Below, in pieces: positions 1 to 8,671 of a DNA stretch of 41,475 nucleotides (its first letter is position 1; every line of letters begins with the position of its first letter). Location of the stretch: NCBI GenBank assembly GCA_029261795.1, contig JAJDAP010000057.1:1-41475 (forward strand), written 5' to 3'. Under the pieces are notes generated by a model, which worked only from the letters and a program-made list of their open reading frames with translations, was not told where the DNA came from and did not search any database. This stretch comes from Deltaproteobacteria bacterium (GTDB taxonomy: Bacteria; Myxococcota_A; UBA9160; UBA6930). The translations under genes and the position numbers were made by a program.

Positions 1-8
1 CGACGGAT

Positions 9-88
9 ATTCGCGGCCTTCTCCCTCCTGACGCCTCGACGTACTGTCGAGTACGCCGTCGGCGTCTTCCGGTCCGAGGGCCGCGAAT
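9..88. repeat. Nested inverted repeats beyond the end of the assembly operon
   Basis: Three dyads are nested around one centre. The outer arms are ATTCGCGGCC (9-18) and GGCCGCGAAT (79-88), the middle arms GACGCC (30-35) and GGCGTC (61-66), and the inner hairpin GTACT-GTCG-AGTAC lies at 41-54. All arms are perfect matches. The element lies just past the 3' end of the minus-strand operon, whose last stop is at 137, so it could end transcription or protect the mRNA end. There is no T-run on either side typical of an intrinsic terminator. The remaining sequence up to 136 holds no gene I can support. Confidence 0.5.
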
Positions 89-136
89 CTCCATCACTAT
101 CGACGTCCTCGCTACGGGCTTCATGAATAGTCCGGG

Positions 137-1027
137 CTAGTCCCTGGCGTAAGGCGCGCTCTCTGCGGATTCGCCGTTCATGACCAGGCCGATGATGCGA
201 TCTCGGCCGAGAATCTCGATCGCGGTTTCGACGTCGCCGGCCGGCGTTTGATCCGCCCGCACCATGAACACCACGCCGTCACAGAGTTCGGACATGCCTT
301 TGGCATCGGGCAGACCCAGCGTGGGCGGCAGGTCGACGACCACGCGATCGTAGACCTCGCTCACCTTGGCGAGGAGATCCACCATCGCGGTGGACGCGAG
401 GAGTTCCGAGGGATTCTGCGGGACGCTCCGCACGGCGAGCACATCGAGGTCTGCACCGTCCGCTTTGCAGATCGCATCATCGATGCTGGCCGTGCCCGAA
501 AGCACTTCCGCCAGCCCGGCATCCACTCGCAGGCCGAGAGAAGTAGAAACCCCGGGATCGCGCATGTCGCAGTCGATCAGCAGGACCCGGCGCCCGGGCT
601 GCATGGCGGTCACTGCCGAAAGACTGATGGCCGCGAGCGTCTTGCCGTCGCCGCGGTTCGCGCTCGTGACCGCAATCGTGCAGATCGGGCGTGTCGCCGC
701 CAGCGAATCAATACGTCCGCGCAGTGTTCGGAACTGCTCGGCAACGACGGACTCGGGCTGCAACAATGCGATCCGGCGCTTGTTGAGATCGCTCGCCGAA
801 GCAAGCGCGGCCCCGGAGCTCCGCCCGCGAAGGCTCGCCAGCAGCGAACCCTCTTTGCGTGCCCGTGCGGGAGCCCGCGCGCCCGTGTTGGCAGCGGGGA
901 CCGCCCCCGGTGCCACCACCGATGCGGGCACCGGCGCCGGAATCCCAGCCGCGGAATCCGTGGTCTCCTGGATTCGCTGCGTCCGCTGCTCTTCCGCGCG
1001 GCGCAGAGCGTCGTAGACCTTACCCAT
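137..1027 (-). CDS. CpsD/CapB-type tyrosine autokinase-like ATPase (EPS, XrtA-associated type)
   Basis: This is a cytoplasmic P-loop protein of 296 residues that in such operons works with the Wzz-type protein to control polysaccharide chain assembly. Visible motifs, counted from a GTG three bases upstream, are Walker A (SANRGDGKT, about 123-131), Walker A' (LLIDCDMRDP, about 150-159) and Walker B (VVVDLPP, about 230-236). An Ala/Pro-rich linker at about 30-60 precedes the domain, as in exosortase-associated family members. The ATG shares one base with the TGA of the upstream ATPase gene, which fixes the start and implies translational coupling. Oddly, the C terminus has one tyrosine (APYARD) and not the usual tyrosine cluster, so autophosphorylation is uncertain. 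It is the last gene of the minus-strand operon. Confidence 0.85.
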   Translation of the reverse strand: MGKVYDALRRAEEQRTQRIQETTDSAAGIPAPVPASVVAPGAVPAANTGARAPARARKEGSLLASLRGRSSGAALASASDLNKRRIALLQPESVVAEQFRTLRGRIDSLAATRPICTIAVTSANRGDGKTLAAISLSAVTAMQPGRRVLLIDCDMRDPGVSTSLGLRVDAGLAEVLSGTASIDDAICKADGADLDVLAVRSVPQNPSELLASTAMVDLLAKVSEVYDRVVVDLPPTLGLPDAKGMSELCDGVVFMVRADQTPAGDVETAIEILGRDRIIGLVMNGESAESAPYARD

Positions 1028-1938
1028 CACGCACTCCCTTGATCTTGATGGCGGAAGAGACCGAACAGGCCTCGCCGTTTCCGCCCGGGGGGGGCCGCCT
1101 TTGCGGCAGAATCGTTTTGCGCGGGCGTCACGTCGGTCAGCCCGAGGTCTTCGGCGACTTCGCGAATCGGAGCCGCGCCGAGCGTGGCCTCATCGCGTCC
1201 GAAGCCGGTAAGCAGAGCGCCATCACACACGATGTTGATCAGACGCGGCGTGCCGCCGGTCACGCGGTAGATCTCTTTGAGCGCCGCCCTCTTGAAGATG
1301 GGCTTGCCGGTGTGGCCGGCCATTCGCAATCGCTCTTCCACGTAGATCGCAGTCTCGCTCTCATCGAATGGCACGAGCGAGTGGCGTAGCACGATCCGTT
1401 GCCGAAGCTGTCGCAGCTCCGGCCGGGCCAACATCTCCCAGAGTTCCGGCTGACCGACCAGCATGATCTGGATCAGCTTGGTGGTCGGGGTCTCGAGGTT
1501 CGACAACAGACGAATCTCCTCGAGCATCTCGGCCGAGAGATTCTGCGCTTCGTCGATGATCAGCAGCGTGGTCAGGCTCTTCTCGAGCCGGCCGATCAGG
1601 AACTTGTTGAGCTCGAGCAGGAACTGCGCCTTGGTTTCGCAAGGCGTTTCGATCCCCAGCTCATCGAATAGCATCCGAAAGAAGTCGAGCGGATCGAGTC
1701 TCGGATTGAAGATGAACGCGGCGAGGGTGTCACGATCGAGCTGGGCGAGAAGTGCGTGGAGAAGCGTGGTCTTCCCCGTACCGACCTCGCCAGTCAACAG
1801 CACGAAGCCCTTCCTCGCCTGCACGCCGTAGACGAGTGTCGCGAGCCCTTCCCGATGCGCGTCCCCCAGGTAGAGGAACGCGGGATCCGGTGTCATCTCG
1901 AAGGGACTTCGAAGCAGCTCGTAGTACTCGTGATACAT
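1027..1938 (-). CDS. ExeA/GspA-like AAA ATPase of XrtA-type EPS operons
   Basis: A 303-residue AAA+ ATPase of the ExeA-like type found in exosortase-associated polysaccharide loci (the TIGR03015-like family by recognition). Walker A is GEVGTGKTT (50-58), Walker B LLIIDEAQ (about 125-132), a sensor-1-like segment MLVGQPEL (159-166), and GGTPRLIN (228-235) fits the sensor-2 region. The N terminus YxxYxLxxxPFxxxPDPxFLY is typical of the family. The C-terminal 40 residues are basic and low in complexity. It follows the chain-length gene by 13 bases and overlaps the autokinase gene by one base. Its exact role is not established; a part in assembling the export complex is inferred from context. Confidence 0.88.
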   Translation of the reverse strand: MYHEYYELLRSPFEMTPDPAFLYLGDAHREGLATLVYGVQARKGFVLLTGEVGTGKTTLLHALLAQLDRDTLAAFIFNPRLDPLDFFRMLFDELGIETPCETKAQFLLELNKFLIGRLEKSLTTLLIIDEAQNLSAEMLEEIRLLSNLETPTTKLIQIMLVGQPELWEMLARPELRQLRQRIVLRHSLVPFDESETAIYVEERLRMAGHTGKPIFKRAALKEIYRVTGGTPRLINIVCDGALLTGFGRDEATLGAAPIREVAEDLGLTDVTPAQNDSAAKAAPPGRKRRGLFGLFRHQDQGSA

Positions 1939-1951
1939 CGTTCGTTCGTTT

Positions 1952-3562
1952 CTACTCGGAGCCCGACTCGCTGCCGAAGACGCTGACGATGGCTCCCGGA
2001 GCGCCGTTCACCCACCAGTTTCCAGCAGTAGAAATCACCAGGACGACGACCGTCGCCATCGCCGCGAGCAGCAATTGCCGGCGATCCTTCGAGCGGTGGG
2101 CGTTGACATCGGAAGCGAGGACCACTTCCGGAATGGAAGCCAGCACCGGCAGGCCGAGCCGTTCGTGGAGGTCGCGGCTCGAGTGGTACGACTCATCCGC
2201 CGACTCCATCACGACCAGGAAGCCACCCGCGCTCGCGATCGCCAGCAAGAGCCCGAGCACCAGGATGATCTGGCGGTTCGGGGAGACGGCATCGAGTGGG
2301 GGAAACGCGGCTTCGAGCACCCGGAAGCGTTCGCCCTTCTGGCGATTCTCCATTGCCGAGGCCACCGAGGCTTCGACCTTCTTGTTGCTGTAGTCCTGGT
2401 AGCTCTCGAGCAATGCGTGGTGCTCGCGGTCGAGCCCGGCGAGCTGTTCGGCCACCGCAGGCGTCTGGGCAAGGTGCTCCGCAAGGCCGCTGAGGTCGGC
2501 TTGCAACCGACCGATCTCGCTGCGTGCGGCCGCCGCGCGCTGGGCGGCGCGCTGCTCTTCCGCGCGGGCGCCCTGCTCCGAAGGGGAGAGTTGGTCCCCG
2601 GTCTCTGTTCCCGACCTCGCAATCTCCACGCGCAGGCGTTCGATCTCGCCACGAGCGGCGATGACATCGGGGTGCTTCTCCGTGAAACCGCGAGAGCCGA
2701 ACTCGGCGAGATTGACCTCGAGAATATCGATGCGCCGGGAGGGATTGATGAAGCTCGGGTGCAACATGCTGTCGTCGCCCCCTCCGCTCAGCGCTTGCTG
2801 GCGGTAGAACGATTCATCGCTCGAGGCGATCGACAGCTCGCGCTGGGCGTCGCGCATGGCTGCCGTGGCCCGTTCGAACAGGCGCTGCGTCGCAGTGAAA
2901 TCCTCCGGGAGACGGCCCGGGTTGGCCGCCTTCACGTCCTTGATTCGCGCCTCGACCGCGGCGATCGCGGTGGTGAGTCCTGCGAGCTCGGCGTCGATGA
3001 ACACCGAGGTGTCTTCGGAAACCTGCTGTCGATCGCGGATGTGCTCGTCGATGAAGTCGCGGGCAAGCCGGTTCGCGACGTCGGCAGACTGGATAGCGGA
3101 GGGATGTTCGAACGACAGGGCGAACGTGTTCACGGCAACGTCGGCGGCGCGCACGCCGGCCTGGGCGCGGGCCTCGGTGGCAAGCTCGGGAAGCATCGGC
3201 TGGACATGGATGTCCGACCGCATGCGCTGGATGATTTCCTCGCGGGTCAAGGTGTCAGCGAGTTCGGGGTAGACGTCGAGGTCGTCGATCACGCGAGAGA
3301 GCCGGCCGCGCGAGAGAATCTGCATCTGGATCAGGTGGAGGCGGTTGTTGACATCCGTCTCGGGCACGCCGGACTCGACGAGGCGCTCGGAGACCGACTG
3401 CGGCTCGACGAGCAGCACGGTCTGCGCCTCGTAGATGTCAGGCAGGATGGCGGCGACGAAGATCGTGGCGAGCATGACGCCCAGACCGACCAGGGTCGCC
3501 GTCCGGCCGCGTCGATCCCACGCGCCTCGGAGATCTGCGAGACTGAAACCTTGTTCTTCCAT
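1952..3562 (-). CDS. Wzz-type polysaccharide chain-length determinant
   Basis: A 536-residue inner-membrane protein of the Wzz/GNVR polysaccharide co-polymerase family. A transmembrane helix lies at about 24-42, followed by a long periplasmic part with predicted coiled coils (about 185-260 and 300-400) and a second membrane helix at about 428-448. An unusual third hydrophobic stretch lies at about 497-515, followed by a short tail. The length and the separate ATPase resemble the exosortase-associated form (TIGR03007-like). It should set polymer length and link the polymerase to the Wza-like exporter. The ATG start has a GGGAG element upstream. It sits 12 bases after the beta-barrel gene in the same operon. 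Confidence 0.87.
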   Translation of the reverse strand: MEEQGFSLADLRGAWDRRGRTATLVGLGVMLATIFVAAILPDIYEAQTVLLVEPQSVSERLVESGVPETDVNNRLHLIQMQILSRGRLSRVIDDLDVYPELADTLTREEIIQRMRSDIHVQPMLPELATEARAQAGVRAADVAVNTFALSFEHPSAIQSADVANRLARDFIDEHIRDRQQVSEDTSVFIDAELAGLTTAIAAVEARIKDVKAANPGRLPEDFTATQRLFERATAAMRDAQRELSIASSDESFYRQQALSGGGDDSMLHPSFINPSRRIDILEVNLAEFGSRGFTEKHPDVIAARGEIERLRVEIARSGTETGDQLSPSEQGARAEEQRAAQRAAAARSEIGRLQADLSGLAEHLAQTPAVAEQLAGLDREHHALLESYQDYSNKKVEASVASAMENRQKGERFRVLEAAFPPLDAVSPNRQIILVLGLLLAIASAGGFLVVMESADESYHSSRDLHERLGLPVLASIPEVVLASDVNAHRSKDRRQLLLAAMATVVVLVISTAGNWWVNGAPGAIVSVFGSESGSE

Positions 3563-3574
3563 GAGGGGGGCTCC

Positions 3575-5125
3575 CTAGAACTTGATGGGTTCGAAGTTGT
3601 GCACGAAGCCGACGAATAGCGACCAGCGATTGTCGTCGCGGGTCGTGACTGAGCCGATCGTCCGCTCTTCATCCTGCCAGCCGACGCGGAAGCGGATCGA
3701 CGTCTGGCGATCCATTCGATAGTCCGTTCCGAATCCGACCCGCAGGGTCGTCGTGTCATCGTCCCGGCCGACTTCCACCAGACCGATGGCGGATCCAGAC
3801 CCCGAAGTGACGGTCTGGAACCCCGCCGGCGGGACCAGCGAAAAGACCGTGATCGGAGCCGGCGTCAAGACGGTTACCGGCACGTTCTGGTCGACGACCT
3901 GCTCCCGCAGCAGGTAGGTGATCCAGCCGGTGTGGGTCCACTTGGGACTCGGCCTGTAGTTGAAGCGTAGTTCCGCAAGGTTCGAGACACCGGACGATCC
4001 CGTGGAAGCGGATTGATCCTCATCCCGCCGGAAGCTGAACACCACGTTTCCGGATTCGAAGCGGTGCGTCACGGAGAGGTCGGCAAATACCGTGAGGCTC
4101 GATCCGTCGACGTCGGGAAGGGGCGATTGGAAAGGCAGCACGACCAGGTTTCGCCCACCCCCGAACAGGAAATTACTCGGTCCTGTCGGCTGGCATCCGA
4201 CTCCGAGGTAGAACCGTCCGTCCGGGAGGGTGGGACAGGTGCTGGTATCGATCAGTCGCTGCCGTCCGTTGTCATCGTTGATGGTTCGGAAATTCAGCTG
4301 GGTACGGGCGGCGGCGGACGGGATCTCGAATCTGTCCGCACCTTCGACCGACGCTGGGCCGGCGGTGATCTCGAAGCTCCAGCGCTTGTCGAACACGTGG
4401 GCGAGGGACGCGCTCAAGGTGTAGAAGTCGGTGTCCTGTTCGATGTCCAACGACTCGCCGTCAGCCTGGAGGACGTTGTCTCGCGTCACCTCCCGGTTTC
4501 GCCAGGAGGCGATCAGGCCGATCCGGGTTCGGTCGGAGAGGATGTAGGTGTAACCCGCGTTGACGGAGAACAACTCGAAATCGGAGCGGTTGTCTTCGCT
4601 GAAGTCCCAGATCAGATGGTTCGCGTTGAGGCTCAACTGGTGGCGTGCATCGAGCTGATGGACGAGTGATGCAATCAGCGAGTTCCGCTTGAGGCGGCTT
4701 CGTGAGAGTCCGGACTCGGAAGTCGGCTGGAAGCCGTTCGTCGCCGAGGACGCGGCTTCGTTCAGCCGTTGGAGCGAGCGAAACCGCAGGAAACGGTCGC
4801 TGACCGTCAGGCGGGTTCGCTTGCTGATCGCCCAGCTGAGTTCCCCGTTGACTTCGTGATCCCAGCCCCGTAACTGGCCTAGATCGAGGTAGTACTCGTA
4901 GCTCGGCTCGTAGCCGAACTTCCAGGTCACGCGGCCATCGCGGTCGATGAAGTCGAAGGCGGGCGACACACGCACGGTCACGTCGCTCTCGTCCCGGGTG
5001 CGGAAGAACACGTCGTCCGTCCAGGTCGTATCGACGGCAATGCTCGGTTCGAGTTCGACCGCGCCGGTTGCGGCCGGCAGCAGCAGCCCGAGAAGCGCGC
5101 AGAAAACGATCATTCGCGAGATCAC
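3575..5125 (-). CDS. Outer-membrane beta-barrel protein of EPS operon
   Basis: A protein of about 516 residues with a hydrophobic N-terminal signal (MIVFCALLGLLLPAATGA) and then alternating amphipathic strands rich in Arg, Asp and aromatics. It ends in Phe (FEPIKF), the usual last residue of outer-membrane barrels. It resembles the large barrel proteins of exosortase-linked EPS loci (TIGR03016-like), which may take part in export or secretion across the outer membrane. Start choice: a strong GAGGAG lies directly against a TTG at 5134 but nine bases from the GTG at 5125, so GTG is preferred; the ATG at 5113 is also possible. It lies between the export lipoprotein gene and the chain-length gene. 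Confidence 0.78.
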   Translation of the reverse strand: MISRMIVFCALLGLLLPAATGAVELEPSIAVDTTWTDDVFFRTRDESDVTVRVSPAFDFIDRDGRVTWKFGYEPSYEYYLDLGQLRGWDHEVNGELSWAISKRTRLTVSDRFLRFRSLQRLNEAASSATNGFQPTSESGLSRSRLKRNSLIASLVHQLDARHQLSLNANHLIWDFSEDNRSDFELFSVNAGYTYILSDRTRIGLIASWRNREVTRDNVLQADGESLDIEQDTDFYTLSASLAHVFDKRWSFEITAGPASVEGADRFEIPSAAARTQLNFRTINDDNGRQRLIDTSTCPTLPDGRFYLGVGCQPTGPSNFLFGGGRNLVVLPFQSPLPDVDGSSLTVFADLSVTHRFESGNVVFSFRRDEDQSASTGSSGVSNLAELRFNYRPSPKWTHTGWITYLLREQVVDQNVPVTVLTPAPITVFSLVPPAGFQTVTSGSGSAIGLVEVGRDDDTTTLRVGFGTDYRMDRQTSIRFRVGWQDEERTIGSVTTRDDNRWSLFVGFVHNFEPIKF

Positions 5126-5138
5126 GACGGCCAACTCC

Positions 5139-5753
5139 TCAATCCGGCACGACGACGGTGTCGCCGGGCTGGAGGATGATGTTCGTTCCCGGGGCGGAAC
5201 CGCCCAGGAACGATCCGTAGTCGAAATGATATTCGTGCTCGACCCCTTCGATGGTGCGAAGAACGCGAATGTCGGATTCGTCCGCGAAGGGACCGAAGCC
5301 GCCGGCGAACGAGATCACGTCGAGCACACGAAGTTCTGCCCCCATGGGCACCGGACCCGGCCGCGCCACTTCACCGACGACGAAGACACGCTTGCTGCCC
5401 GTCGTCAGCACCACGACCGTCACATCCGGGTTCGTGATGAACTCGTTCAGCTCGGTCGTGATGACGGCTTTCAGTTCTTCCGTGGTGAGCCCGTCCGCCT
5501 GCACGTCGTCGAGCAGGGCGACCGAGATCATGCCGTCGGGCCGCACCGGAACGTCGGCGGACAGTTCGGGGTTCTTCCAGACGGAAACCCGCACGACATC
5601 GCCGGATCCGATTCGATAGACACCGTCCACCGGCTTCGTCTGGAACTCGGCGGGCGGCATCGGCGGCCCGGTGCAGGCCGACCCGGCCAACGCCACGAGC
5701 GCCAACGCCACGAATGTGGGCCCCATCCGGAAGTGAATTCGAACACAGTCCAT
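5139..5753 (-). CDS. Wza-like polysaccharide export protein (putative lipoprotein)
   Basis: A protein of about 204 residues for polysaccharide export through the outer membrane. The N terminus is a signal peptide (GPTFVALALVALAGSAC) with a weak lipobox, so lipidation is likely but not certain. Next come a Poly_export domain (YRIGSGDVVRVSVWKNPEL and following) and one SLBB-like domain (GEVARPGPVPMGAEL to the C terminus). It is much shorter than E. coli Wza and matches the short exosortase-associated exporters (TIGR03027-like). The ATG at 5753 is preferred because GGAG lies five bases upstream; the longer frame from 5789 would overlap the regulator gene by 11 bases and lacks a clear ribosome site. 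Confidence 0.85.
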   Translation of the reverse strand: MDCVRIHFRMGPTFVALALVALAGSACTGPPMPPAEFQTKPVDGVYRIGSGDVVRVSVWKNPELSADVPVRPDGMISVALLDDVQADGLTTEELKAVITTELNEFITNPDVTVVVLTTGSKRVFVVGEVARPGPVPMGAELRVLDVISFAGGFGPFADESDIRVLRTIEGVEHEYHFDYGSFLGGSAPGTNIILQPGDTVVVPD

Positions 5754-5778
5754 GCGTACTCCACGACTTCCCTGGGAA

Positions 5779-7284
5779 CTAACGTCCATGGGAGAGCCCG
5801 TTGTCTTTCATCTTGTAAAGCAGCGCCTTGTAGCTGATCTGCAGTAGCTCGGCGGCTTCCTTGCGGTTCCACCGGGTCTGCTCCAACACTTTGGCGATCA
5901 CCCGCTTTTCGGCCGCCCGCGCCGCGGTCTTTGCGATTGTTTTCAGGTCGATGGAGCCACCGTTTGCCAGTTCGATGCCGATCTGGTCGAGCCCGATGGT
6001 GTCCGATTCGGTGGCCGTGGTGGTTTTGACCCGACCGTTGATTTCATCGAGCACGGCTTCTTCGTTCCCGAGCACGATCATCCGGCGAATCATGTTTTCG
6101 AGCTCTCGAACGTTGCCCGGCCAGTGATATTCCAGGAAGGAGCGCATCGTGCTCGGCTCGAGCGATTCGATCGGACGCTTGTACTCCTCGCCAAATTTTC
6201 GCAAGAAGTGGTCGACCAGGATCGGTATCGAACCCGCGCGATCCCGCAGCGGAGGCATGTGGATGGTCACGACGTTCAACCGGTAGTAGAGATCCTCTCG
6301 GAACTCGTTGCTTGCCACCGCTTCCTCGAGATTGCGATTCGTCGCCGCGAGGATCCGGGTATCGACCTGGATGTCGCTCTCGCCGCCCAACCTCGAGAAC
6401 TCTCCGTCCTGCAACACCTGCAGCAGCTTGGCCTGCAGGCCCGGGCTCATCTCGGCGATCTCGTCCAGGAAGATCGTCCCGTGGTTGGCGAACTCGAACT
6501 TGCCGAGCTTGCGCTTCTGGGCGCCGGTGAACGCTCCCTTCTCGAAACCGAACAGCTCGGATTCGAGCAACTCCGAGGGAAGTGCGGCGCAGTTCACCTT
6601 GACGAAGGGTTTCGTGCGGCGCCCGGAAAGGCGGTGCAGGGTTCGGGCGATGACTTCCTTGCCGGTCCCACTCTCGCCACGGATCAGCACGGTGATGTCG
6701 GTATCCGCCACCTGCTCGGCGACCTCGCGGGCCTCGAGCATCTTGCCATCGTCGGAACCGAAGATCATCTCGGTGGCGGCCGAGTGGCCCGCCTGGCCCC
6801 GCAATTGTTCCACTTCCTCGCGAAGCGCCCGGGTTTCGAGTGCGCGTTCGAAGGCGAGCCCGAGTTCCTCGGCCTCGAAGGGCTTGCGCAAGAAGTCGGC
6901 GGCGCCGAGGCGCATGGCCTCGACGATGGTGCTGGCGTGGCCATGACCGGAGAGCATCACGACTGGGACGTCGGGCAACCGCTTCTTGATCCGTCGCATG
7001 GTCTCGAGGCCGTCCATTCCATCGAGCACGACGTCGAGGGTCACCAGGTCCGGGCGACTCTCGCTCAGACCACCGAGCGCCTCCTCGCCGCTGGCAGCGA
7101 GAAAGACCTGATACCCGTCGCGGGTCATCAGGGCATCCAGGTACTCTCGTGCACCGGCATCGTCGTCGATGACGAGCAGTCTAAATGGCTGGGGACTGAC
7201 AGGCTGGGAGTTCAAGGCGGGGGGTCCTTGGGGGTCGATCGGAGGTGGGAGAGGCGTCGCGGAAGTCAGTTCACTCGTCGGCAA
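5779..7284 (-). CDS. PrsR-like sigma-54-dependent response regulator
   Basis: A 501-residue NtrC-type regulator. The receiver domain (about 35-155) has the acidic cluster D40-D42, phospho-acceptor D84, S112 and K134. The AAA+ sigma-54 domain follows with Walker A GESGTGKE (203-210), the GAFTGA loop (250-255) and Walker B FLDE (272-275). A Fis-type helix-turn-helix ends the protein (about 458-495). It should activate sigma-54 promoters after phosphorylation. It resembles regulators of exosortase/EPS loci (TIGR02915-like). No partner histidine kinase is in the window. It is the first gene of the minus-strand operon and divergent from wecB. The start is TTG with a weak ribosome site and a Pro-rich leader of about 34 residues, so the real start may lie further in. 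Confidence 0.9.
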   Translation of the reverse strand: MPTSELTSATPLPPPIDPQGPPALNSQPVSPQPFRLLVIDDDAGAREYLDALMTRDGYQVFLAASGEEALGGLSESRPDLVTLDVVLDGMDGLETMRRIKKRLPDVPVVMLSGHGHASTIVEAMRLGAADFLRKPFEAEELGLAFERALETRALREEVEQLRGQAGHSAATEMIFGSDDGKMLEAREVAEQVADTDITVLIRGESGTGKEVIARTLHRLSGRRTKPFVKVNCAALPSELLESELFGFEKGAFTGAQKRKLGKFEFANHGTIFLDEIAEMSPGLQAKLLQVLQDGEFSRLGGESDIQVDTRILAATNRNLEEAVASNEFREDLYYRLNVVTIHMPPLRDRAGSIPILVDHFLRKFGEEYKRPIESLEPSTMRSFLEYHWPGNVRELENMIRRMIVLGNEEAVLDEINGRVKTTTATESDTIGLDQIGIELANGGSIDLKTIAKTAARAAEKRVIAKVLEQTRWNRKEAAELLQISYKALLYKMKDNGLSHGR

Positions 7285-7570
7285 CTCGTACGTGGCACCG
7301 TAGCGTCCCTGGGTAACGCTTTTTCTTTTCTAGGAATCACTTTTCCGGGCGGAGAAGAGATTTTCCCTGTCGCCGGCTAGGATTCAGCAACATTCGCGAG
7401 ACAGCCTCTCCCCCTGGGGATTCCGCGCACTTGCCAGCAGGATCACCTTTCCTCACGTTACCGGCACTATCGAGGGCGGAGCTGCCGATGGAGACCGAAG
7501 TTCAGCCATCGAATCCCCGCGGGGATCGTCAATCGATCCCGTTCGCCCCCAAGCATCCGAGGAGACTCTG
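7285..7570. promoter_or_regulatory. Divergent promoter region between export operon and wecB operon
   Basis: This 286-base gap separates two divergent operons and must hold promoters for both. A 14-base perfect palindrome ATCCCCGCGGGGAT lies at 7513-7526. It overlaps a second dyad, GGGATCG (7522-7528) and CGATCCC (7534-7540), so in RNA the two stems cannot form at once. A weaker hairpin CTTTTCC-GGGC-GGAGAAG sits near 7341-7358. The wecB ribosome site GAGGAGA lies at about 7559-7565. I could not find a convincing sigma-54 -24/-12 site on either strand. Confidence 0.55.
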
Positions 7571-8671
7571 TTGAGCGAGTCGAGCGCCATCCGCTTGATG
7601 GCCATTGCCGGGGCCCGGCCAAACTTCATGAAGATCGCCCCGTTGCTGGCCGAGTTCGCCGGGCGGCCACGCTTCGAAGTGTTCCTCGTCCACACTGGAC
7701 AGCACTACGACGAGCTGATGTCAGACGGCTTCTTCCGCGATCTCGGCATCCGGGCGCCGGATGCGAACCTGGCGGTGGGGAGTGGCACACACGCCGAGAT
7801 GACCGCGGACGTCCTGCGCGGGATGGAGCCGTTGCTCAGCGCGCATCGGCCGGATGCCCTGATCGTGGTCGGAGATGTCAACTCGACGTTGGCGGCTTCG
7901 CTGGCCGCGGTGAAACTCGATATCCGCGTGGCCCACATCGAAGCCGGCTTGCGCTCGTCCGATCGCGGCATGCCCGAGGAGATCAATCGGATCCTCACGG
8001 ATGCCATGTCCGAGTGGTTGTTCGTCACGGAGCCGTCCGGCCGCGAGAATCTGCTCCGCGAAGGCATCCCCGCGGAAAAGATCCACTTCGTCGGCAACGT
8101 CATGATCGACACCCTCGAGGCCAACCTCGCGCGGGCGCGGCAGATGGACACCCTCGAGCGGCTCGGACTGGCACCCGGCGGTTACGTCGCCCTGACCCTC
8201 CATCGCCCGAGCAACGTCGACGATCCCGAGCACCTGGCCCGACTCTTCGCCGTCTTCGAGGAGATCCACCGCGATCTGCCGGTGGTGTTCCCGGTTCATC
8301 CACGCACCCGTGCCGTGATCGAGCAGCAATTGCGTGGGAAGACTCCCGAAATCCGCATCATCGAGCCGCTGGGCTATCTGGACTTCCTGCGACTCATGGC
8401 GGATGCTCGGTTGGTCCTGACCGATTCCGGCGGCGTCCAGGAAGAGACGACGGTGCTCGGGGTTCCCTGTCTGACGATGCGGGAGAACACCGAACGTCCG
8501 GTCACGGTAACGGAAGGAACGAATCAGATCGTCGGGCGGGACCCGGTGCGCATCCGGGAAGGGGCCAGGCGGATCCTCTCGGGAAGCGCGCCGGAAGGAC
8601 GCATCCCCGAGCTGTGGGATGGCGCTGCAGCGAAGCGGATCGTCGACGTGCTCGAAAGGGACCTTGGATGA
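7571..8671 (+). CDS. wecB: UDP-N-acetylglucosamine 2-epimerase (non-hydrolysing)
   Basis: A 366-residue cytoplasmic enzyme that interconverts UDP-GlcNAc and UDP-ManNAc, a precursor for EPS or O-antigen sugars. The family motifs are clear: GARPNFMKIAPL (14-25), HTGQHYD (41-47), GDVNST (101-106), HIEAGLRS (122-129), PEEINR (135-140), LHRPSNVDD (210-218) and DSGGVQEET (285-293). Residues D102, E124, E136 and H211 fall where the E. coli enzyme has its catalytic residues. The start is TTG with a good GAGGAG ribosome site six to seven bases upstream. A related role with another 2-acetamido sugar nucleotide, as in FnlC-type enzymes, cannot be excluded. It heads the plus-strand biosynthetic operon. 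Confidence 0.93.
   Translation: MSESSAIRLMAIAGARPNFMKIAPLLAEFAGRPRFEVFLVHTGQHYDELMSDGFFRDLGIRAPDANLAVGSGTHAEMTADVLRGMEPLLSAHRPDALIVVGDVNSTLAASLAAVKLDIRVAHIEAGLRSSDRGMPEEINRILTDAMSEWLFVTEPSGRENLLREGIPAEKIHFVGNVMIDTLEANLARARQMDTLERLGLAPGGYVALTLHRPSNVDDPEHLARLFAVFEEIHRDLPVVFPVHPRTRAVIEQQLRGKTPEIRIIEPLGYLDFLRLMADARLVLTDSGGVQEETTVLGVPCLTMRENTERPVTVTEGTNQIVGRDPVRIREGARRILSGSAPEGRIPELWDGAAAKRIVDVLERDLG

Noticed and set aside
2075..3619. Plus-strand open frame of about 514 codons opposite the chain-length gene
   Set aside because: It has no recognisable motifs, while the minus-strand frame is a clear Wzz-type protein within an ordered operon.
7285..7320. Possible sigma-54 promoter for the export operon (minus-strand GG-N10-GC near 7293-7308)
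   Set aside because: Only the GG and GC pairs match; the other -24 and -12 bases do not, and the leader would be extremely short.
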